Shown piece after piece: positions 56,571 to 64,000 of a DNA stretch of 64,000 nt (positions are counted from its first letter, which is position 1; every line of letters starts with the position of its first letter). A program made the position numbers and the translations under genes. Location of the stretch: positions 11,864,184 to 11,928,183 of the forward strand of contig NC_090736.1 in NCBI RefSeq assembly GCF_036898095.1, read 5' to 3'. This DNA comes from Palaemon carinicauda (Eukaryota > Arthropoda > Malacostraca > Decapoda > Palaemonidae). The notes under the pieces were generated by a model. It worked only from the letters and a program-made list of their open reading frames with translations, was not told where the DNA came from and made no database searches.

Positions 56571-59500
56571 ATGCGTACATGCCCTGGACTTCCTGGCCGC
56601 CCTTGTGGGACTTTTATGTCGGCGGTCGACACCGATCCCCACACCTTGTGTCCTCATTGTAGGGGCCAACGGTGTGATAGCGGTAATGTATGTATCGAAT
56701 GTAGAGAGTGGTCTACCTCTCAGTGGGAGAGGTTTGCCCGGCGCAGGAAGAAAACGTTTAAAAGGGATCTTTCTCCTTCAGAGGTTTCTTTGAAGAGAGA
56801 AAATTCCAAGACTTCTTCCGTAGCCCTTTCCTCCTCCGAAGCTCCCCCTCGAGCGGTCTCTTCCGAGAGGCCGGCGAGTGGTAGCGTAGACCGTATTGCT
56901 GTTGACCGTTCCCGGGGTGTGGGAGAGGTAGTTGCCTCCCATAGCGAGGCAGCTGCCCCTCCTCCCCCTGAGGAGGGTACGAACATTGATTTATCTGTTA
57001 ATAACAATGATTTAATGCACCTTTGGGCTTCCTTGGGGCTGCAGGGTTCGCCCTCCAGGGAAGCCCTGTTTGACATGATCAAACTTGGTGCAGCTGTCAA
57101 ACAATCGCCAACTACAGTAGGGATAGATCCTCTGTCTGTTGTTGACGTTGTTGTGACGGAGGCATCTCGTGGGTCTAGTCAAACCCCATTCCTGTTGCTG
57201 AGGTAGCTGAAGGCTTAGTTTCCCCTTCCAAACATCTTTCGAGGGAGGAACTAAGTCCTACGGTCTCTCCTGCCGGTAATTCTCCCCCGCGGGGGAGTTC
57301 ACTCACAGAGACTCCTCTTTGGAGGCCCTACGATGGTCAGCTCGCTGACCCCACGGCCCCTCGTGGGCGTAAAAGGCGGAAGGCTCGTCCTCCCCTTCGC
57401 CGTAGAGGTCTTCCTTCCCTTCACAAGGGAGTTAGGAGGCGCCTCTTCGGCTCGTCATCCCCACAGTCCTCTGCGGAGGAGACGACTCGCCGTTCGCCGA
57501 TCCTGCCAGCTACCACCTTAGTCCTCTCCGGGGATCGTTCGCGATCCCCTTCGGAGGAAGGTCGTCCTTCGGGACCCTGTGACCAGTCTCCCTCCAGACC
57601 TGCTGACCTGCCGTCAACCTTCGAGGATACTGATGCGCTTTACGCGCCCCCTGAACCTGCCATTGCGCCGGTCCCTTCGGGGCATAAGAGACTCGAGCGC
57701 AAATCTGCGCCTCTTGCCCTTAAGCGCCAGGTTAAACCTGCGCGACCTCATGCTGCTGCTGCTGCCGTTCCAGTCTTAGCGTCACAGCGCTCACCTGCGC
57801 GCATGCGCACCCCTGTTCCTGTTACGCGCCAGGGTTCCCCTGCGCGCCCACATCCTTCTGCGGCCAGCAGTTCCTGATCTAGCTCGCCTGCGCACACGCG
57901 CCCACCTGCGCCCCAACGTTCTCCGGTTCCTGCCACGTCGCGGGCGGTCCAAGAGGCTCCTAGGTTAGCGCACAGGCGCTCACAGGTACCTCTGGACTCA
58001 CAGCGCCCTTCTGGAGTTGAGCGCGGGGCGCGCCCATCGCGCGCAGTTCCTGACAGCGCACACGCGCTCGCCAACGCGCCAGCGCACTTCTATATCTCAG
58101 CGTGCAGTCCAGGAGGTGCCTAAGTTAGCGCACGGGTGCTCCCAGGTACTCCTGGACTCTCCTTCCAGACCGCGCAATCCTGCATGCGCTCCTCCAGTCG
58201 CGCGCGACGCTCCAGTTTCTCTCAAGGCGCCCCATGCAACCCAACAGTGCACACCTGTGCGCCCTAATGCAATCGCGCGCCTTGAGCGCCCATCACAGAA
58301 GCGCACAACTGCGCGCCCACAGGTTAATATACCTGCTCAAACGGCTCAGCGCCCACCTGCGCTCCAATGCGCAGACCCACCCTCACGCTATCCCGAAGCT
58401 GCGCACTCGCGCCCTCGTCCGATTCTTCCTGATACGCGCCCACGCGCCACTACTCTCTCGCGCCTATCAGTACCGCTTCAGGATGCTGCGCCCCTTCGTA
58501 TTCAGCCTCCTCACGATCCAGCTCCTGCGCGCCACACGCCCTCGCCATCTCCTACGCGCCCGCGTTATCTCCTGCGCGCCATCGCGCCTGTGCCATCGCC
58601 TACGCGCCCTCGCACCCGCTCCACCAACCTCTCACGCCTGCTCCACCAACCTCTCACGCCCGCGACCATGCACGCGAAATTCCTATGGCACACGATCCTT
58701 TCGCGCGCCATCCTGGACAGGGCCCATCGCGCGACCTCCAGCGCGATCATCGCCAGGCGGACAGGTCATCATCTCGTTCCCCTCCCCGCAAGCGCAGATC
58801 AGCGCGCTCGCCGGAGGAGAGGCGGTTCCCGGACAGGTCTAAAGACTCTTGTTTCAGCTTCTTTTCAGGCAAACCCTCGCTTGTTGACTCCTCTAAGGGA
58901 TCGAACGATCCCCTTCCCTCCAGAGGGAGTGTCTGACAGCGCGACTGTCGGCCAGCAGCCCTGGTTCGGGACCCTGGTCAGAGCTCTTGTGCAGGCTATG
59001 AAGCCCGTCCTCTCTGACGTGGGTCACAAATCAGTGGCGGCTTCCTCCCCCCTGAAGAGGAAGAGAGGAGTCCCCTCCGTGGAGACACCTCCGAGGGCTA
59101 TCCTGTCTCCTCGCAGATCCTTGCGCAAGGCTCCTTCCCCCCCCCCAGACTTTCTCTCCCTCCCCTGCGGATGAGGTTTACCCATCCTCAGGAGAGTCTG
59201 ACGAGCCGGACCGTTCCCCGATCGCACCAATGGGGGAAACTCCTCCTCTCCCTGAGAAGTCTTCTCGTTCAGGGGTGGAAAAGAGCCTGCACCCATCGTT
59301 ACTGGAGTCCTGTATCCTTCCTAGGAGGGAACCGAAGGACTCTAAGACGATTCCCAAGTCGTCGGCAAGGATCAGACAGGAGCCAGCTAGACCTTCCGAG
59401 GATGTCCACGTGTCCCCCCAGGAAGAGCCACTGGGGACAGGAGATTTTGCTGCCAGTCCTTCAGGAGGAGAGCACCAAGAGTCAGAACACGCGTTCTGGC

Positions 59501-60425
59501 AAGTCCTGACCCTCATGAGGAACCTCAACGGGATTCCAGACCCAGAGATTCCTCCTCGTGAGGGTAAGGACACGGTCTTGGACCGTGTCTACGGCACCCA
59601 GAAACCCTCTAGGGTCAGTGCAGCTTTGCCTTGGTCTCAGGGGATGAAGAGTGCCTGGGACAAGGTCGAGGGCTAGCTCTCTGAGCTTGCCTCCTCCAGT
59701 AGATCCAGCGCCGGTAACAAGCTCCTCCCTCCTCCTCGAGTCCATCAGAGGAGGTACTTTGAGATCCTGGAGGAGTCTTGTTTGGGTCTTCCAATTCACC
59801 ACTCCGTGGAAGAACTCACTGGGGGAGTCCCTCTAGAGAGACACTCCAACCGGCACGTGTCCTATTCAGCTACTGAGATCCTAAGCCAGGAGAAGGTGGC
59901 GAAGTGTGCCATGCAGGCAACTTCGTGCCTTGACATCTGGCTGGGGTTTCTGGCATCCTGGTGCGGTCTGAGGACCTGTCCAAAGAAAGCACCAGGAAGG
60001 CACTGGAGACATTCTTGCTCTCAGGCACGCGGACCATCGAGTTTCTTGCCCACCAAGTCTCGAGTTTGTGGGCCAATACGATTCTCAAACGACGGGACGC
60101 AGTGGCTGAGAGATTCCACCAGAAGGTCCCCAGTTCGGATATTAGCAGGCTCAGACACACTTCTGTGCTCGGTAAGAATTTGTTTGAGCCTAAGGACGTC
60201 GAGCTAACCGCTGAGAGGTGGAGGAAGTCCAACCAGGATTCCCTGATCCAAAGAGCCCTGACATCGAGGCCCTACAAACCTCCAGCAGCCCAACAGCCCC
60301 GTCCGGCTAAGGACACAAAGAAGACAACAGCAGCAAAGCTGAAGGTGTCTAAGCCCTTTCCTGCCAAGAGCAGAAGGAGCAAGAAGTCCTCCAGGGGAGG
60401 TAAGAACCCTAGAGGAAACGGCTGA
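56571..60425 (+). pseudogene. DIRS-3 gag, frameshifted
   Basis: The start MRTCPGLPGRPCGTFMSAVD leads to HTLCPHCRGQRCDSGNVCIE, a cysteine-rich N-terminus typical of DIRS gag, then WSTSQWERFARRRKK. The frame shifts near 57195 and continues from PVAEVAEGLVSPSKHLS. A basic patch (GRKRRKARPPLRRRG, 57368-57412) and ~1 kb of Pro/Ala/Arg-rich sequence follow, with GCGC-spaced repeats and an internal duplication. The C-terminal part (59780-60425) gives HSVEELTGGVPLERHSNRH, then in another frame RTIEFLAHQVSSLWANTILK and a Lys-rich tail ending GGKNPRGNG. Stops in the middle show decay. Confidence 0.72.
57905..58165 (+). repeat. Internal duplication in DIRS-3 gag
   Basis: 'gcggtccaagaggctcctag' and 'gttagcgcacaggcgctc' (57945-58005) recur as 'gtgcagtccaggaggtgcct' and 'gttagcgcacgggtgctc' at 58100-58165, ~155 bp apart. 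They lie within a field of GCGC-rich short repeats. Confidence 0.6.
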
Positions 60426-60429
60426 GGCC

Positions 60430-61760
60430 GCAAACGCTAGGGTTGGCAATCCCCCTGCATGTCCACCAGTGGGGGAATGCCTACAAAGTTGCGCGGCAAG
60501 GTGGCAGCAACTCGGGGCAGATACCTGGACGATTTCCGTAATCGGTCAGGGTTATCGCGTCCCGTTCACAGCTTCTCTACCTCCCCTGCCAGCGAATCCA
60601 GTGTCGTTGAGGTCTCTTGCCATGGGATCGGCAAGAGGGCAAGCCCTTTGGGCAGAAGTCCAGACCATGTTGAAGAAGGACGCTCTCCAAGAGGTAGTGG
60701 ACAGGTCCCCAGGCTTCTACAGTCGACTCTTTCTTGTAAAGAAGGCGTCTGGAGGCTGGAGACCAGTCATCGACCTCTCAACCCTGAACGGGTTTGTCAA
60801 ACAGACTCCGTTCAGTATGGAGACGGCAGACACGGTCAGACTTGCAGTGAGACCACAAGACTTCATGTGTACACTGGACCTGAAGGACGCGTACTTCCAG
60901 ATCCCAGTCCATCCGTCTTCAAGGAAGTACTTAAGATTTTGCCTAGACGACAAAATCTACCAGTTCAAGGTGCTGTGTTTCGGTCTCTCCACAGCCCCTA
61001 AGGTGTTCACCAGAGTGTTCACCCTGATATCATCGTGGGCTCACAGGATCGGCATCCGTCTCCTTCGTTATTTGGACGACTGGCTGATCCTAGCGGACTC
61101 GGAGGCAACACTTCTTCGCCGCTGAGACAAGACAAGCTCCTCGAACTTTGCCAGGATTTAGGGATCATGGTAAATCTTGAGAAGTCCTCTCTGCAGCCCT
61201 TTCATAGACACCAATCTCCACAAAGCCTTCCCATCAGACGACAGGATAGCAAGGCTGAGGAAGGTCGCGAGGTCTTTCCTCAATCGAGAAGAACTCCCAG
61301 CCCAAACGTGGTTGCGTCTCCTCGGCCACCTCTCCTCCCTGGCCCGTCTCGTTCCCAACGGTCGCCTCAGATTGAGATCTCTCCAGCGGCGACAAGTCCC
61401 GGTGGAATCAACGACACGATTCCCCGGACACTTTGGTCCCTGTGGGTCATGCGGAACGGACAGACCTCCAGTGGTGGGTGGCAGACGAGATCCTACGAAA
61501 AGGAGTGGATCTTCTCGTCCTTCCCCCGGATTTGATGTTGTTCTCGGACGCATCAAAGAAAGGGTGGGGGGGCCCACGTTCTGAACCACAGGACCTCAGG
61601 CCTGTGGTCAGAATCAGAAAAGTACCTTCACATAAACCTGCTAGAAATGAAGGCCATGTTCCTGGCACTTCAGAAGTTCCACCAAGTCCTGGCGGGCCAC
61701 TCTGTGGTGGTGATGAGCGACAACACCACGGTGGTGGCTTATATCAACAAGCAGGGAGGT
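60430..61760 (+). pseudogene. DIRS-3 reverse transcriptase and RNase H, truncated by insertion
   Basis: Open 60469-61125: YRVPFTASLPPLPANP, RSPGFYSRLFLVKKASGGW, RPVIDLSTLNGFVKQTPF, LDLKDAYFQIPVHPSSRKY, LCFGLSTAPKVFTRVF and the catalytic RLLRYLDDWLILADSE. These are consecutive reverse-transcriptase blocks of DIRS type, with both YLDD aspartates intact. A frameshift or stop at 61125 precedes the connection segment. RNase H then reads LMLFSDASKKGWG, LLEMKAMFLALQKFHQ and VVMSDNTTVVAYINKQGGT in shifted frames, until the Tigger terminus at 61762. This is the best preserved DIRS polymerase in the window. Confidence 0.85.
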
Positions 61761-62221
61761 ACAGTGAACCCTCGTTTATCGCGGTAGATAGGTTCCAGAC
61801 CCGACTGCGATAGGTGAAAATCCGCGAAGTAGTGACAGCATATTTACCTATTTATTTAACATGTACTGTATATTCAGACTTTTAAAACCTTCCCTTGTAC
61901 GTAGTACTGTTAACAAACTACCCTTTAATGTACAGAACACTTAATGCATGTACTACAGTACCCTAAACTAAAACAGGCACAAATATTAAAGGCCATTTTA
62001 TATCATGCATTTCCTAAACACGCCAAAAAGCACGATAAAAAATGGCAACCAATGTTTTGTTTACGTTTCTCTGATCATAATGAAGAAACAAACGCATTTT
62101 GTGTACACATCTGTGTATAGGTTAGTTTTTGCATCGATTATATTGATTATACAGTATGTTGATTTTGTTATTACCAATGTTTTACTTAATTTTTCTTAGG
62201 ACTTCCAAATGAAATGTTTTT

Positions 62222-62257
62222 CTTTATGACGCCGCCTGAAACGACGGCGTCATAAAG
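62222..62257. other. 13-bp-stem hairpin
   Basis: CTTTATGACGCCG, a 10-base loop (CCTGAAACGA), CGGCGTCATAAAG. Perfect stem. Function unknown. Confidence 0.8.
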
Positions 62258-62435
62258 TACGCTCAGTAAACAACCACGCTCATTAAACAAAGAAGGCATT
62301 TAACGCGCATGATGAAAGTGATAAATAATGATATTACTGTAAAAGCTTTTAGAAAATGTTATTACAAATATTATTTACCGGATCTATATAAAATCATACA
62401 GTACATACTGTACGTAGCAAAGTGGGAAAACAATT

Positions 62436-62438
<3 letters not shown>

Positions 62439-62522
<84 letters not shown>

Positions 62523-62540
62523 GTGAGTGAGTGAGTGAGA
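62439..62540 (+). repeat. (GA)n then (GTGA)n microsatellite
   Basis: About 40 GA units followed by five GTGA units. Confidence 0.98.
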
Positions 62541-62851
62541 TATATTGATTGATTTTGTTTTACGTACGTAAATGTAAATTTTAAACAAAAAAAATATGAT
62601 AGGTTACAACATGTATACTCTTCAGACTTTTAAAACCTTCCCTTTAACTTAATGCATACAGTACTAAACTAAAACAGGCACAATTATTAAAATGTTAGAA
62701 TATTAAAGTAAAAAATAAAGATTGTTACTGTACTCACCACGAAAGAAGTTCAAGAAAAACTTGAATGATGATGGCGATGAATTTGCTGCACAGTAGAAAT
62801 GATGATGATGAAGCTGATGATGTCTTCTTCTGTGCAGCCAATGATAGTATT

Positions 62852-64000
62852 TTACGTCTCTTCAGACGGAGGTGTCTTTTCCTGGGACACCTCTTCAACT
62901 TCTTCAATTTCTTCCGAAGGCGTACTAGCAGGAGGAACTGGCTCTTTTTTGCGAGGCTGGAAGAACATTGTGATCGGAAGTTGCTGCCGCTGCTTCTTTT
63001 TTCGCTCGAAGAGCATCCTGTAGGGAGTCATGTCTTCATCGATCTTGTTGCAGAATTTCATAGACCGAACCATATCCTCGTCCCACTCTTGCAACATTTC
63101 TTTCACCTCCTTTATATGGTTGCAGACCTTGGCAAGCCGTTCTAATGTTAAGCCCGTTTCTTCGACATTTTCTTGGGTCTCTTCCTGTGTTTCGCTCTCT
63201 TCTTCACTGGCCGATTTTGTCAGGTCTTCTAGGTCAGTTAGCGGCTGGGAATGGCAGTCCAACAACTCGTCGACGTCTTCAGTCGTCATGTCGCCATACC
63301 CGTCACCTCCAATTATGGCAGCCAACTGCACAGATTTGCGTATTGCAGAGTGTTGGATTTCAGACGGAGTAAATCCCTCGTCGTCGTAAACAATCTGGGG
63401 CCACAACTTCTTCCAGCTCGCATTCACGGTTGCAGGTTTCATTTCTTGCAGTGCCTTCTGAATGTTCTGCAGGCACGTGGCTATGGTGTACTGCCGCCAG
63501 TACGCCTTCAAATTAAAATCTTCATCTTCATCTTCTTGGGCAGCATCTACACACGCAACGAGGTCTGCCAAGGTATTCTTCATGTAGAGGGCCTTGAACG
63601 CCCTGATAACCCCTTGGTCCATCGGTTGAATTAATGACGTGGTGTTGGGTGGCAGGAACTCAACCTGAACGCCCTCACGCGACAGGTCAGTTGCGTGTCC
63701 ACCAGCGTTATCCATAAGGAGAAGGATCTTGAATGGCAAGCCCTTCTCTAAGAGATATTGACTGACTTGCGGGATGAAACACTGGTGGAACCAGTTGGAG
63801 GTCAGCATCTTCGTAATCCATGCTTTTGGATTATGCATCCAGTACACGGGAAGGAGATTCTTATTCTTATTTTTCAAAGCGCGAGGATTTTTCGACTTGT
63901 AAATAAGCCCCGGCTTTAGCAAAAATCCAGCAGCATTGCCACACATCACGAGGGTGACGCGATCCTTGAATGCTTTAAAGCCAGAGGCTTTGGCTTCCTC
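62852..64000 (-). CDS. Tigger transposase, DDE domain, 5' end outside window
   Basis: Open from the window edge to the stop at 62852 (~382 codons visible). It starts EEAKASGFKAFKDRVTLVMC, then GNAAGFLLKPGLIYKSKNPR, KILLLMDNAGGH with the second catalytic Asp, and VEFLPPNTTSLIQPMDQGVI with the third Asp of a DDD triad. An acidic C-terminal tail with coiled-coil-like stretches follows. The first catalytic Asp and the CENP-B-like DNA-binding domain lie beyond 64000. No stop or frameshift in this part, so this may be a young copy. Closest family: TIGD1-like Tigger of the pogo group. Confidence 0.9.
   Translation of the reverse strand, partial: EEAKASGFKAFKDRVTLVMCGNAAGFLLKPGLIYKSKNPRALKNKNKNLLPVYWMHNPKAWITKMLTSNWFHQCFIPQVSQYLLEKGLPFKILLLMDNAGGHATDLSREGVQVEFLPPNTTSLIQPMDQGVIRAFKALYMKNTLADLVACVDAAQEDEDEDFNLKAYWRQYTIATCLQNIQKALQEMKPATVNASWKKLWPQIVYDDEGFTPSEIQHSAIRKSVQLAAIIGGDGYGDMTTEDVDELLDCHSQPLTDLEDLTKSASEEESETQEETQENVEETGLTLERLAKVCNHIKEVKEMLQEWDEDMVRSMKFCNKIDEDMTPYRMLFERKKKQRQQLPITMFFQPRKKEPVPPASTPSEEIEEVEEVSQEKTPPSEET

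Larger units (their letters stand above)
56310..61760 (+). mobile_element. DIRS-3: a different DIRS element, cut by Tigger
   Basis: Begins around the GC-rich leader (AACGAGGGTTTACTACCCC, GTTAGCGGGGGTTAGGGAGG, (CA)n). It carries a cysteine-rich gag start, a long GC-rich Pro/Arg region, a gag C-terminus, and a well preserved reverse transcriptase with YLDD. RNase H stops at KQGGT where a Tigger element enters (61761). Recombinase and right end are beyond the insert, outside the window. It shares no close nucleotide similarity with DIRS-1 or DIRS-2. The left boundary is approximate, since its inverted partner is not in the window. Confidence 0.82.
61861..62691 (+). repeat. Imperfect direct repeat pair in Tigger
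   Basis: TTCAGACTTTTAAAACCTTCCC, ACTTAATGCAT, ACAGTAC, CTAAACTAAAACAGGCACAA and ATTAAA occur in the same order at 61872-61990 and 62620-62691. The first copy carries about 40 extra bases. They bracket ~620 bp that include the hairpin and the GA tract. Confidence 0.7.
61762..64000 (-). mobile_element. Tigger/pogo-type DNA transposon, truncated by window end
   Basis: The left terminus CAGTGAACCCTCGTTTATCG sits right after a TA (61760-61761), the pogo/Tigger target, and the GCGGTAGATAGGTTCCAGAC that follows is typical of this group. The transposase reads from the right on the minus strand. Between terminus and transposase are an imperfect direct repeat, a hairpin and a (GA)n tract. The other end lies outside the window. 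Confidence 0.88.

Noticed and set aside
58017..59174. 385-codon plus-strand ORF read as an independent gene
   Set aside because: Lies inside the GC-rich Pro/Arg region of DIRS-3 gag, where several frames are open together because stop codons are rare. It is not the frame continuing the recognised gag blocks throughout.

Overview
The window is eukaryotic and most probably from a decapod crustacean. One host gene is split by large introns and buried in transposable elements. The repeat mix is DIRS-type retrotransposons, endonuclease-type LINEs, hAT, P and Tigger DNA transposons, and long (TC)n, (TA)n and (GA)n tracts. The organism is an inference: it rests on this repeat content and on the known abundance of DIRS1-like elements in Decapoda, not on a species-specific marker.

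Host gene. Five plus-strand exons (1786-1942, 11160-11325, 19327-19424, 30094-30162, 31070-31364) join in phase into the last 260 residues of an ELMO-domain protein of the ELMOD1/2 type (ELMOD2-like, an Arf/Arl GTPase-activating protein). The first coding exon was not found and probably lies left of the window. The introns are 9.2, 8.0, 10.7 and 0.9 kb, and roughly 22 of these 29 kb are recognisable inserts.

Intronic inserts. The first visible intron holds a small TIR element (MITE-A) hit by two LINEs of opposite orientation, each with its own target-site duplication. The second intron holds a 6.6 kb DIRS element (DIRS-1). The third holds a hAT element with an 8-bp duplication, itself interrupted by a second DIRS element (DIRS-2). 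DIRS-1 and DIRS-2 both keep the DIRS signature: inverted terminal repeats plus an internal complementary region that matches the joined ends. Both have lost most of reverse transcriptase and are broken in gag and tyrosine recombinase. DIRS-1 also has a heptad minisatellite in gag and a misplaced RNase H segment.

Downstream region (31.4-64 kb). The first ~9 kb are AT-rich, with MITE copies and no further gene. Next comes a minus-strand LINE with an intact 986-codon frame whose endonuclease has lost its catalytic histidine (41.0-44.3 kb). SINE-like repeats and a degenerate minisatellite (45-48 kb) follow. A decayed P element with a perfect 8-bp duplication lies at 49.2-51.5 kb, then a (TA)n tract, then a 1.1 kb TIR element carrying a THAP-domain exon (53.1-54.2 kb). 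The window ends with a third, different DIRS element (56.3-61.76 kb) cut inside RNase H by a Tigger/pogo transposon whose transposase runs off the right edge.

Apart from the ELMOD exons, all coding sequence recognised here is of mobile-element origin, and nearly all of it is broken.
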